Below are positions 1-11,389 of a stretch of 64,000 nucleotides of DNA, piece after piece. The stretch is from the NCBI RefSeq assembly GCF_950023065.1, contig NC_088679.1, forward strand, positions 60,202,001-60,266,000. The letters are read 5' to 3'. A program made the position numbers and the translations under genes. Numbering within the stretch: the stretch's first letter is position 1; each line of letters starts with the position of its first letter. The notes under the pieces are model-generated. The model saw only the letters and a list, made by a program, of their open reading frames with translations. It was not told where the DNA came from and did no database searches. This DNA is from Planococcus citri (taxonomy: Eukaryota; Arthropoda; Insecta; Hemiptera; Pseudococcidae).

Positions 1-392
1 ACGACGATCAAACGAGCTTTCTTTCCACGACGATGAAATTTTACATCCATTTTAAATGTTTCGTATATAGACTAGGTACCTATATTCATGCTTAAGGGTG
101 GTAAATTTATTAATAAGTCGATGATCACTCTCCAATTCTGTATATCCTGGTCCCACCAAAGAGTAAGATCAGAAAAGTAGAGCACAGATTTTGCAAGTTT
201 TCACGATTATTGACCTAACTTGGTTAGCTTTGGCTGCTTTTAGGCTCCTCATCGTACCTGACGAGCCTCGACAAACAAAAATTGAAATTTTAAGGAAAAC
301 TTAACTCCTGAAAATTCTCAACTACTCGTCAGATTTTTTATTATTTTGAGAACAGATTATGTTAAAATTTTGACGAATGTTCAGTCATCTCA

Positions 393-980
393 CAGTCATG
401 GCCGTCCAGAGGGAGGCAAAGGGCGCAGTTTTCTCCGGGCCCAAGCTTTCTGGAAGGCCTGGCAAAAAAAGGCCTGTGATGAAAGGCTTCTCAAAACACA
501 AATTTTCAAAAACTTGCCCTTTTTTTTTCACAATTGAAATTTATAAAAATTCGACGCCCTCACTTGGGCACGTTCTCTCTTCTTTTTCAAAATTAACATC
601 CTAAAATTTTTTTTCAAATTCTAAAATTTTAAAAGCCAAAATGTTCTATGCATAAAAAAACAGCGTTTTTAGTCCTCTTAAAATACACATTTTCAAAAGT
701 TTTCACCCTCGTTTTGCCAGGGCCTGCCTTTTTTTTTTCAAAATCAACTTCCTAAAAAAAATCATATTTTTTAGGCCTCTTGCAAACCAAATTTTCAAAA
801 ACTTTCGCCCTTGTTTCGCTCGGAGCCATTTTGTTTATTGTTTTAAAACAAAAAAAATCATTATTTGAGCCCCCAAAAATTCAAAACAGAAAATTAAAAT
901 TTTTATGAATCATACAAATATATGATATCAATTGACGAAATTAGTATTTTTTTCCCCAGGTATATCAGTCGGTAGTTAGA
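393..980 (+). mobile_element. hAT-like MITE relic, 'GCCCTCGCTTCGCTCGGGC' family, copy 1
   Basis: The segment contains successive diverged units, each a GCCCT-like core (about 510, 555, 705 and 808) followed by a T-run, 'aaaatcaacttcctaaaaaa' and a 'ggcctct(c)aaaac' block. The same order of blocks occurs in the complete element at 23745-24795. The right end has the family signature 'atatcaattg...atatcagtcgg' but no clear terminal repeat or target duplication, so both ends are approximate. No coding capacity is visible; the open frames across it are incidental. Confidence 0.6.
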
Positions 981-2275
981 AATGGGACCAAATTACATTT
1001 GCCCCGGGTTCGCATTGGCCCTCGACGGTCCTGCTCACAGCAAGCTGCATTTACGAGTACCTTCAAACAAAATGACCAACAGTAAAATCGGTGCAATTTC
1101 TACCTAGTTGCAATATTAAAAAAAAACTATTACAAACAGACAGGCTTAGTGCTCTATGGCTTCTCTTTCATCTAGAATAATTCAAGCAATTAATTCTCAG
1201 TCAACATACACAACTGCAGTAATTGCTTCCTATAACCTATAACCCTGAAAAATTATAGAAGCCGGGGTTTCAATTTCGAATTTTCGATTAAGTATGTATC
1301 AACAAGGAAGTGCTTGCTATGGGTTCGACTTCGAATTTAACTTCAGTTCGATTCTAGGAAAAATCATATTTATTTTAAATTTTCGACCAAAGGTCAGCTG
1401 CGCTGTTTGATTTTCAAATTTTTGACGGATTTCAATAAAAAAAGCTTTTTGGGTCGAAAAAAATATGAACAAAATTCTTTAACGAAATAAAATTAAAAAT
1501 TGACGATTTGAGTACCTACTTTTTTCAAGCATTTCTTTATAATAAACTAGGTAACTCATTTTTTAATCTTTTTTTGAGATTCGTACTGAGCCTAAAAATA
1601 AACCTACATGTATTTGAAAAAGTCAAAAATCGTGCAAATATCAAAATTTTAGAAAGGCGGATGTCCACAATGCATTCCGGTAACCTTTCACGATAAGAAT
1701 TTCTGTATCTTTTTTTTGACATTGAATTTCTCAACCTTTTTTTCAACCTTCTTTCGTTTCAACTTGTTAATTTTGCAAATCTCTCATCTCATCCCCAATT
1801 TTGCGAATCTCTCATCTCAGCCCCCCCCCAATTCACTCAATCCATCGCATTTTCCTTCAGAATAAAATAAATTATAAGCAACAGAATCATCCATAACCAT
1901 AACCATGATTTTCGATTTTCAACATTCAATAATTTTTCGCAAACACCATCAAAGTTTATTCAAGTAAGAAAACTCAAATTACGTTACTAACTATTAAAAG
2001 TCAACCTGAAAAAATATGGCAAAAAAAATTGGCATTGTTTTAAATATTCAATTTTTCACCAAAAAACCATCAAAATTTATTAACACAAGCACCATTTTCG
2101 AGAAGTTTTTCAATTTTGAGACAACTTCGCAACATTAAACGGGTTTTGAGCCAATTTATCGACCTTTCTACTGTGTAATTTCTCCATCTGAAAATCAATT
2201 TCCAGACCTTTTTCTCGACAACATCGATTGGCTAGTAAACATACCAGTTCCCACGAAAACGATAAGGGGATAAAA

Positions 2276-2622
2276 AGGATGCCCAACAAAACTCCAAGAT
2301 AAAAAATCATGACTTTTTCGTGTCTTTTTCGTGACCTATTTTTCACATTTTTACCGCATGAAAATACCCCTCCTCCCCCTCCAAAAAAATTAAATACCTT
2401 GAAACTGCGAGGATTTTTTTTTAAATTCGCAGGTAAATAGGTATTTCAGTTTTTTCATTTTTCTGATTTTTTGAACAAATTATTCATTTTTTTTTTTCGT
2501 TTAATTTTCTGTTTAAAAATTTTCAAACGTGTTTTGAGCAAAATTCATGAGCAATGCTGCCGCATGTATCTTAAATAAAGAATTGAATTGATTCATGACT
2601 TTCATGACCATTAGACACCCTG
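2276..2622 (+). mobile_element. MITE with CAGGGTG-type ends (family 2), copy 1
   Basis: The copy begins with a degenerate end (AGGATGCCCAACAAAACTCC) and finishes with GACCATTAGACACCCTG. The interior 'tttttaccgcatgaaaatac' and 'gagcaaaattcatga' blocks match the copy at 62795-63099. TAAAA lies on both sides (2271-2275 and 2623-2627), a possible 5-bp target duplication. It is non-coding and carries a LINE-tail insertion at 2551-2590. The superfamily is unassigned. Confidence 0.6.
2551..2590 (+). mobile_element. 40-bp LINE/SINE 3'-tail insertion with 8-bp target duplication
   Basis: ATTCATGA at 2543-2550 is repeated exactly at 2591-2598. Between them are 40 bp ending AATAAAGAATTGAATTG, the type of short repeat with which many non-LTR elements end. 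The sister MITE at 62795-63099 has the empty site ('aaattcatgac'). This fits an extremely 5'-truncated target-primed insertion. Confidence 0.65.
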
Positions 2623-3396
2623 TAAAATTAATGTTTGTTTGGAATTAGTTCTTGTGCTTGTGTACTGGGTGACAAAAAATTTCTTCACCAAGTTTAAAAT
2701 AGTTAGGTTAAAATTTGTAATTTTTTCATGAAGTTTAGGACTTCGATGAGATAAGAATAAATTTCAAAAATCGTACAGATAAGTGAGGATGAGTTCTTAT
2801 GTTGAAAATCACACTCATAAGTTTCAATAAATTTTGATTTTCAATTTTCGTAATTTTCAATTCGATTATTCGTTTTCTAATAATATTTTTTTGGAACCAC
2901 TTTCAATTCTGGAAATAGGTGCGTATTTTCACGTCAGAAATTTACAAAATACTGCGAGTACGTCGTTTTTCAATTTATTTATTAAATCTCATAGAGCCTA
3001 GCAAAAAATGATGTCTGAACGACTTCAATAAGATGTAAGAAACATGTTAAATTTTAGATCATTGTTTAACCACCCTTCCTCTCCGAGCTCAAAGTTGATT
3101 CGTAGCTTTCAATTTTTTTGGGCGGGGGGGGGGTTAGGACTGTCTTATAATGTCTTTAGCACTTGTACATCTTACCGTTTGACTCATTATAAAAAAACTT
3201 TAAGTAATTCATTTTTGCAAACTCATGAGTCCTAAAAAAATATCAGTTTTGCAGATTTTGAACTGAAATAAGCTTACAGCATCACATTCTATAGACTACG
3301 AAAATTAAATTTTCAATTTGATTCGACTGCAATTTTAGAAAAAAGAAATGTTATCTATCCTCGTGAAAAGTCCTTCGTAAAAAAAAACAAGGTGAA

Positions 3397-3487
3397 ATAA
3401 GTTGCCTACCCAGTTCGCCGTAAATACGTACTGAATGTAAATGATGTGAAGTATAATAAGTTGCCTACCCAGTTTGCCGTAAATACG
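3397..3487 (+). repeat. Direct repeat, two 32-bp copies 59 bp apart
   Basis: The segment ATAAGTTGCCTACCCAGTTC plus 12 bases occurs at 3397-3428 and again at 3456-3487 with one substitution. The spacer holds nothing recognisable. It may be a small local duplication. Confidence 0.8.
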
Positions 3488-3489
3488 CT

Positions 3490-5500
3490 TCAACTATCAA
3501 TACTGTGTTTATTACTTATTCATTCCATATCAATAATTCAAAGCAAAAACGGATTCGAGTCATTCCATTTCACTTTGATTTTTTTTTTTTTACAAGTTCC
3601 TTTCGATTATCTAATCATGTGGCCGGGCATCATTTCCATACTATATAATAATCTTTCAGGGGGTTGGGAGGTGAATAGGTGTGTCTCAAAATTTTCACAA
3701 AATTACGATTTAAAACGCAAAAGTTGAAATTTCAAGACTCATAAATCTCGAGACCATTCCAACTTGGAGCACATCTGTTTGCAGTGTTCTAAAAAGAATA
3801 AATGGAAAATTTAAAATTGGCGATTAAAATTCAAAAATTACCAAATTTGAATTTTCATGTGAAAATTTCAACTTATCACGACTGGTGTAAAATTTGAAGG
3901 CTATAATTTAGAAGTTTGTAAATTTGCAATAAATAATACAAGTAAGTATATTATTTGTATTTATGTTGTTTTATTTTTCTTGATTCGAACTTTCCAGCCC
4001 CCTTCCTCGAATCCTTGGACAGGGTCAGTCTTCAAAGTTGCTGAATCCATGATATCTCCTAATTTTTGGAAACGACCCCAAACGCATCTACAGCTCTCTA
4101 ATTTTGAAAAAAAATTGAAAAATTGATTTCGAAGACAGTGAGTTTAAATACCTATTAATTTTTGGTCTTCAACCTTGATTCTGTTGCTTCATTCCAATTC
4201 AATTCCACTGAAAAAGGACACAAGTGTATTATGAAAACTATTCTTTTTAGAGTTTTTTTTTAAAAAAGAAGAGATTTTTTTGGGAACATCTCAAAAATTA
4301 TTGCCGTTTGACATCTGTTTGGAATTGATGAAAAAAATTTCAAAATCATTCATCATAGAGGGGAGAGGGGTGGTGGGTATGACAAAGAGTTTGTGAGTGG
4401 TATTTTCAGTAAATCTAGCCCAGTATTTAAAAAACCTTTGCACATGTCTATAATTTTAGACCAAACGAAAAATAATTTTCAAAGAATATTTTGTAACGAT
4501 TTCTCATCCTTATTTTTATTATTCCCAGATGGTCAAATGTGAAAAATTACATATTATCTGAAAAAAGGAATCATAGAATGCGGAAAAAATTCTGAACATG
4601 TGAACAGATCTTAGGGAACCAGATAAAATACGCTCAAAATTAGTAGGTAGGTCTAGGTATCTTTAAAAATTTCATATTTGTCTAAAATTTTCAAGTTTCA
4701 AATACCCCAAATGAACAAAAACGTTTCCAAAAACGAAAAAAAACCTTGTTAGTAGTTCACAACTTGAACTTGGAGATTTCTCAACATGATGTTTCAAAAA
4801 ATCCACCTCAAATTGAAATTCCAAGCCACTGATGAGAATTTTTTTCACATAAAAAAACTCGAAAAAAAATCAAACCAGCCAAATTTCAACCACCTATAGT
4901 CACCTATCTACGCGTGTCGTATAATTTTCATCTACTTATGTATCTTAATACGTGTAGGTATCAAAAGGGCCACGATGTTTTGCACGTTTCAAAACTCGAT
5001 AACACCTTGAATATGCATGGTAGGCAAAATTTACACATACCCTTCATTATAATCCTCATTAAGACCCAGCGAACAAACAATACGTAAATTCTGATCTCGG
5101 GTTACCTTAAATTATGAGATATTACGTAATCTTTAATTCCTTCCTCTTGAACTAAATTACTAAATTCAAACGTCACTCGAAACTTTCAAAAGTTCTCAAT
5201 TTTTTCTTTGCCAACTTCTCAATCCCAAAGAGGTATTTAATCAAATACCTTTTTACGGAGATTCTTTTTTAAAGTATTTGTAAAGTCATCAAAAATAATT
5301 ACAATTCACTCGACCCACATCGAAGGTATTTTATGGCATCCTTATTTTGAATAATTTCGATCCTAATCCTGGTACTTTGAAAATTACAAATTTTTCATTC
5401 CAACGCAATTCATTCTCGAATATCTCGAATAAACTCACGTCACACAGAGACGAACAAAAAATAATGAGCGGATCACTCCAAAACCTCAAATATTTCAATT
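3490..5500. other. Non-coding AT-rich stretch
   Basis: No frame with protein-like composition, no terminal repeats and no RNA gene were seen. It holds homopolymer runs and scattered short repeats, and reads as intronic or intergenic DNA. Confidence 0.5.
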
Positions 5501-5567
5501 CTCAATACAAAACCAGAGCATTTTTCACTACAAAACTCATTCGATTACATTCAAGAGATCATATAGC

Positions 5568-5849
5568 TGGACGATAACGAACCCAGAACCATCACCATTA
5601 AACGCACCTGCTCCAAAAATTGACTCAACTACCTCTCGATCTAGCTCGCTTCCGTCATCAGTCACCATAATGCATAAAATTCGCAATCGATACAACACTT
5701 CTCCAAGGTTTTCGAGAAAATTGCACCGTCGAGTACCACTATACTGGTCGAAAATCGCAGAAAATTTGCATCGCGAGCTCGACATCCTTGAATTATCAGC
5801 AATTTTACAAGAAAACAACACGCGAAAGCTCGTTAACTTAAAGCTATAG
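5568..5849 (+). CDS. Unrecognised candidate short coding segment
   Basis: A frame open from the stop at 5565 to TAG at 5847-5849 encodes about 93 residues, with an ATG at 5670 that would give 59 residues. The first part is rich in Pro and Ser (SPLNAPAPKIDSTTSRSSS) and the second is basic and helical in character (LHRELDILELSAILQENN). The composition is more protein-like than neighbouring frames and the local DNA is relatively CpG-rich. I recognise no domain. An overlapping minus-strand frame (5537-5980) is also open, so chance or an old element remnant is just as possible. Confidence 0.15.
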   Translation, partial: WTITNPEPSPLNAPAPKIDSTTSRSSSLPSSVTIMHKIRNRYNTSPRFSRKLHRRVPLYWSKIAENLHRELDILELSAILQENNTRKLVNLKL

Positions 5850-8600
5850 CCCAGCAGAATAGGTGTGCCAAGGTGCCAAGGTAACCTGTATCGCAGAAAG
5901 TCAGACCAACTACGACTTGCAATAATTAAACCCGGATCATAAACTTTCAAAAAAGGGCCCATCAACCGCGAGAGAATCACCTCACAAACGGGATCATATC
6001 CACGACGTAATTTTTTATCAGCAACGTTATCTCAGCCAGCGTGAAAAATACGAGTACACATAAAAGCGTGCGCCTAAATATCAATTAGCTTACCTCGTCG
6101 ACAAGTTAGCACGACATCGATGAATTTCCAAGTCCATTATACGAAATATGTAATAAATTTTTTTTACGAACCAACCAGCTTTCGTCCGAGCTAGAGAAAT
6201 GGTCACTCGGGTAGTGATAAATCTCGCGACGATGTTCGAATTTTTCCACAACAGGATAGTACTCGTACGAGGGATAATTTCGACTCGAAGATGTGTAAAA
6301 AAAACAATCGTGTAGCGAAAATAATCGAGCGCGAACTTAATATATTGTAATTATTTTTTTTCCAAAGGTGTACGCTGTTTAAGGGCGTGCTGCTCGCTTT
6401 TTATTTACAGACCCTTTTACGATCGTACAAACTGAGGTCTGCCGCGCCGCCTAATAACCGACTAGAAAGGACGGGAACCGCGCCTGCAAAATGTACACAA
6501 ATAAGCCAAGTGTTGCCCCGATTCCAAGCAGCTAAATGTACCGAAAACGTGCTCGTTGCTGCGGCCAGAGATGGCTCGTTTTTTAATCGTATCAACTTAT
6601 AAGACCCAAATAAAATAAGTTAAAGTGTGAAGATGAAAAGCTCACAAATTCATAAAACGATAGGGGTGAAAAGAGAAAAGGGGGAAATTACAAATTAGTC
6701 ATCGATTTTTGATTTGAAAAATACGATTATTACTCGAACAAAAATGACACATTTTTTACCATTTTAGTACTCGAAATACCTGGGAGAATTTTTCAGGTGG
6801 GAGGGGGGGGGGGTATTTGTAAAATGACCAAACGTCAATTTCGAGGTCAATTTTGTTGATAATTTTTTCTAGATAAACACAGGAAAAAACCATCCTCGAT
6901 AATTCAATTTTTTCGACAACAGGAGAAGTCAAAGTAGTACCCAATAATGGCATAATTCTGAAGTATGTACACCTTAAAAGACCGAAGGGGGCAAGATTAC
7001 GCAGCTTGTAGAAAAACACGACAATTTTCCATCTTCCATTATCATTTTCACGTGAGAAATCCCATCTTGGAAAATATTTCAACAAGCAATCATCTTTGTT
7101 TGATCGACCCCTCGAACAATTTCTTTCCATTCGATATCAATATTTTCGAAAACCCCAGAAATGATTTTTAATAATGAACTTCCCTCTCAATTCTGAGCCC
7201 TCTTTCCATATCCCAGGTCACACTCAGCTCTAATTATCACGATACAAAGTTGAAAGAATTACCCAATCTCCTTCAAGCCTCAAACCACCTCACACATTCG
7301 ACTCGATCATCACACTCCTTCCATTTGCCATCACTTTACTCGATCAGCTCTAGATTTCTCCCAAATTCAGCTCATCGTTTCAACCTCGTACGATTCCAGC
7401 CAGACTAAAAAATTACGTCGAAACGTCGTCGAGTTCGCCTCGCACGTACAATGTCTCCGAGCAGTTGGCAACACTTGAAAAACACCACCTAAAATCGATC
7501 ACCGAACAGCTGGTAGAGAACAAAACGTTATCAGCGTCTCTAGTGGAATTTTCCCACACTACGAACCGTTCAATCTGGCGACCTTTGATTAGAAAACCCC
7601 TTCGTAGCGTCCTCCTGCCCATCGTTTAAAGACAAACTCCACCACTCTGCCGCCCAGCCTTCCTACGGCACGCTACGTTACTCCTTAACCACTTTCCATT
7701 TCGCATTTTCTTACCTTCTTTTTCAGGGACAAGGTGAACGAGGCGAACTTTTACGCAAGATATTCGCTCATATTAACCGTTCGTCAATAAGAAAATAAAA
7801 CCTAAAGGAGACATTTTATACATTACCATGTACATACGATGATACGACTACTACTGTGTGTGCCATATTATAGTATGTGCCTTCTTCTTGTTCTCAGTTT
7901 TCTTCTTTCTCGACTCTAAGTATATCCTACGTTTCCTTTCTCGATGAGAAAGCAGTTTACTACCCTGTCTTGTGCGTGTGAGAGCATCGCTGAATTTTTT
8001 AAAATGTACTTATGAGATAATACAACCTCTCTATGTAATACCTGTGTACTTTGTTATTTCATTTTTCCAACACAAATACACACCACATCCTCAAATAAAC
8101 AGTACGAACATTAACTCATCGTCAAGTGTACATTACTGCGGTCATTATTGCATCATAAAAGATATTCTTTTGGACGGATTTTCCTGCCATTCATTTTGTC
8201 AAAGCAAAAATACAGGAGAATATTATTTTCAGTGGGCTGAGAATCAAAAAAAAAATTATCATTTCGTCATGTTTGAAAAACTCAAAAAACATAGCCATCA
8301 TGTTGAGATAGGGAGGAGAGTATCAGAGTCACCGAAAGTCAAAACGATCGTAGAGTAAATGACATTTACCACCCCTCCTCCCCCTCCCCTCACCGTACTT
8401 GAATTTATTCGCAGAAAAAATATTACGTTAATAATTCAAATGAGAAGTTTATTATTTATCTCGTGTCTTTCGCTTCTTAGACCTTCTAGGAAATCAAAGT
8501 TTCGGACAAACTTGACCTTTTTGCCTTCCCGTTTCTCTGGTCATTTAAATTTTTTAAGCTTTTTCAGTCGGAATATCAAATACGAGTGAATTCCATTCGC
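5850..8600. other. CpG-containing island without a recognisable gene
   Basis: This stretch has higher CpG content and complexity than the flanks (for example 6380-6560 and 7390-7640). A donor-like CGACGAG|GTAAGC reads on the minus strand near 6094, but no convincing open exon joins it. It could hold regulatory or untranslated exon sequence. A poly-G run lies near 6800. Confidence 0.3.
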
Positions 8601-10330
8601 TGTTTCCTCTTATCGATTTTCTTTTATGTTCGAATTTACCTAATACAAGGCAGCATATGGAAATTGAAATTTTATTTCGCGGTTAGCATTAAAAATAGAT
8701 CGAAATCACTCTCCCAAGGAATTTAAAATATAGGAGCCTTCCATTTCCACGTCAGCGTCATTAAAAAAACAGCCCACTTTCGAAAAAGAAGTTGAATGGC
8801 TGGAAATGCAACTGCTATTCATTTGAAGACTTGAACAATAATTTAGAACCATAGAACTTGATCAGAAATTTTTGCAATCGATGTTCAGTTCATCAAGGTG
8901 CCTCTTATAGTCTTATTTGTATACTTGGTAGAATTTCTTTTTTGAAAATTTTATCGCTTCTGATAAGTAAATTGGAAAATTTGTGCAAAAAAATGAGATC
9001 GTGAAAATGACAGCTTCTGAAATCATTTTTCCTTTTCAGAATCTTAATTTTAAAAATACTGTTTTAAACCTTTAATATTCGCGTAATTTTTCGATGGATT
9101 TTGGATCCGGAGGGCTTCGAGGCCAGAATGATATCAATTCATTCATGGGTAAATTTTATAAAACTTTAACATTAGTGTGAAGTGAACAAAGAAGAACAAT
9201 TTTGACCCCATGAAGCCTTTTTGAAGGAGGGAGAAGTGAACTCTATATTTGTATGTATTTTCAAATTAGAAATTCGAGAAATTTTTGATTAAAGTGAATA
9301 AGTACCTGTAAAAAATAAGCTTGGCAAAATAATTTTGATACCATGTGACCCATTTAGAAGAGGGAATTTGTACGCCCCAAATTTTTTAAAAGCAGTGAAA
9401 ATCCGTCTTTAGGATCAAAGAAGTCCCGATGGCGACAAAATGGACAAAAAATTACCAAACAATACTATTATTAAAATTTTGGAAGCAACTTCCCTCTTCC
9501 CCTCCCCTCACCGAAGTCCACCTGAGGTCTTCAAATTCAAAATACGAGCATTTATTACACGTAATTTTTCAGTAAAAAAATTCTTGAATTTGGCAAATAT
9601 TCATACTTCAAAATAGTACTTATAGAGTGCACACTCTCCCAAAGAGCTCATGGGGAGAAAAGTACTCTTCGATGTACACTTCACACACATTATACGAGTA
9701 CATATTTTATGTCTTAATATTTGCAATAAAAAAAGTCAATGAGATCAGAATTTGACTCGTGTATGAATTTTTTTCTTGAGAAGGGGAGGGGGCGAGTGGG
9801 GAGGAGGGATGATCTAGTTCATTTCTTTGAGCCTGAAGGGGTACAAAATTCATCGCAATTACAATCTGTAAACGCTGAATTTCATAAGAACTTTTCAACA
9901 AAATTTTTCTTAAAAAAAAACAATTAAACAAATAAACAATAAGATTATAAAAATCTTTTGGAGATTCCAGAACAATTTCAAAACATCACCAATCGATTCG
10001 AGGTGTTCAAACTCAATTCAATTCATTTATCGAAAAAATACGTACGAGTAGATATTCGAATTCAAGTGGCTCGAAAAACTGACAACTAACGGGTCACACG
10101 TAAATTTCAAATTTTTAGGGCTCGTGCAAATTTTTTTCCAAAAAAAAATCAACTTCGATAACCAAAAAAATCTTGAAAAAGTAACCAAAAAGTAGCAAAA
10201 AACAAAACAAAACATTGGTAAAAAATTTTAACGCAGAAAAAAATCACCAAAAAAATCAGAACTTCTCGTTTTAAATTAAAATTTAAAAATGAGACTCGAC
10301 ATAAACTTGCACAATTTTTTCAAAAATCAT
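8600..10330. other. Non-coding AT-rich stretch
   Basis: No gene, inverted repeat or dispersed family was recognised here. The open frames are short and of low complexity. Confidence 0.4.
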
Positions 10331-10925
10331 GGAACTTATCGACAATTATTGCAAAAAAAGTTGAACTATTTTGCAACTTTTTGATTTAGAAAAAGCGAGT
10401 TTTTTTTAGCAATTTTGGGTGACAAAGTGAAAATTTCACGATTTTTGACAAACAGCGAGACTTTTGATGATTTCAGCGTAAGAAAGAGCTTTTTAGAGAT
10501 TTCTTGCAAAAAAGCGACTCATTGGGACAATTTTTGGAAAATAGTGAAACTTTATAAATTTTGTCAAAAAATCACAATTTTTAGCAATTTATTTACAGAA
10601 AAGGAAACTTTTTAGCAATTCAGACAAAAAGCTAGACTGTTTCCTATTTTTGGCAAAAAACGACACTTTGACAATGATTTTAGCAAAATAAAAGGCCTCT
10701 CAGCAATTATCGGCAAAAATAAAGCTATAAAGCAGGAATTATTGACCATGAAATTTGTATAATGGAGGACTGAAAATTTTTTTCAGAAAAAGCTTTTTTT
10801 TTTGAAATATTATATTGGCAGAAAGTGATACTTTTTAGAAATTTTTGGCGAAAAGCAGGTCTTTTTTGGAATTATTGGTTGAGAATGATATGTACCTACT
10901 TTTTGGAAAGGCTGAGGAGTTAAGA
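10330..10925 (+). repeat. Degenerate minisatellite, about 40-45 bp period
   Basis: Blocks of the type 'agcaattttt(g)gcaaaaagcgacactttt' recur about a dozen times with heavy divergence (for example near 10410, 10450, 10500, 10575, 10610, 10650 and 10700). The frames through it are by-products of the repeat. Confidence 0.6.
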
Positions 10926-11240
10926 TAAGGCAATTTTTTGGCCCCAGACAGTTATCGACTCAACCACTGTTTAAATATTGTGATAAATGTTCCAAATACG
11001 AATCCGTGGTTAGTTAACACAAAATGGCCATTTTTTTTGGGCTCCAGGGGTTCCCAAAAATGTGAATAAAAAAAGAATTTTAGGAACCACTGAATATTAT
11101 TTTCAAAAACTTTTTTAGCGTGAAGTATCTGTTTGAACCCGATGAACGTTATGCGAGGTGATTTTTCAATTTTCGACCCTCGGGGGCAGAAATGGGGGGG
11201 GGGAGGTTCATTTTTGGAAAATGTTGGAACCACCATTTTG
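10926..11240 (+). repeat. Dispersed repeat matching the left arm of the element at 41864-43313
   Basis: It shares about 250 bp with 41878-42115, including 'acagttatcgactc', 'gttccaaatacga', 'ggctccaggggttcccaaa' and 'cgttatgcgaggtgattttt'. A reverse-orientation 'ttgggaacccctgga' at 11374-11388 suggests that an inverted partner lies just downstream. No coding capacity. Confidence 0.65.
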
Positions 11241-11389
11241 AACCTACCCCTTTGAGACAGTTCATTAATATCTAAAAGACCTCCATCCTACCAAATTTTG
11301 AGCTCAATAAATTTTGCACAAGTACTCAAAAATCCAATTATCCAATTTTTCGTAATTTCGATATTTTGGGAACCCCTGGAAAACTAGAA

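Noticed and set aside
1005..1060. tRNA B-box-like GGGTTCGCATTGG
   Set aside because: No A box at the right distance and no cloverleaf.
5537..5980. 147-codon minus-strand open frame
   Set aside because: No domain, non-ATG start, and it overlaps a similarly open plus frame; probably chance.
7690..7800. Possible minus-strand exon ending at GAAG|GTAAGA near 7716
   Set aside because: The donor is fair but no convincing acceptor or conserved peptide was found.
9300..9330. Possible second AG|GT ratchet site on the minus strand (TTTTTTACAG|GTACTT)
   Set aside because: The donor GTACTT is far from consensus, unlike the site at 61468.
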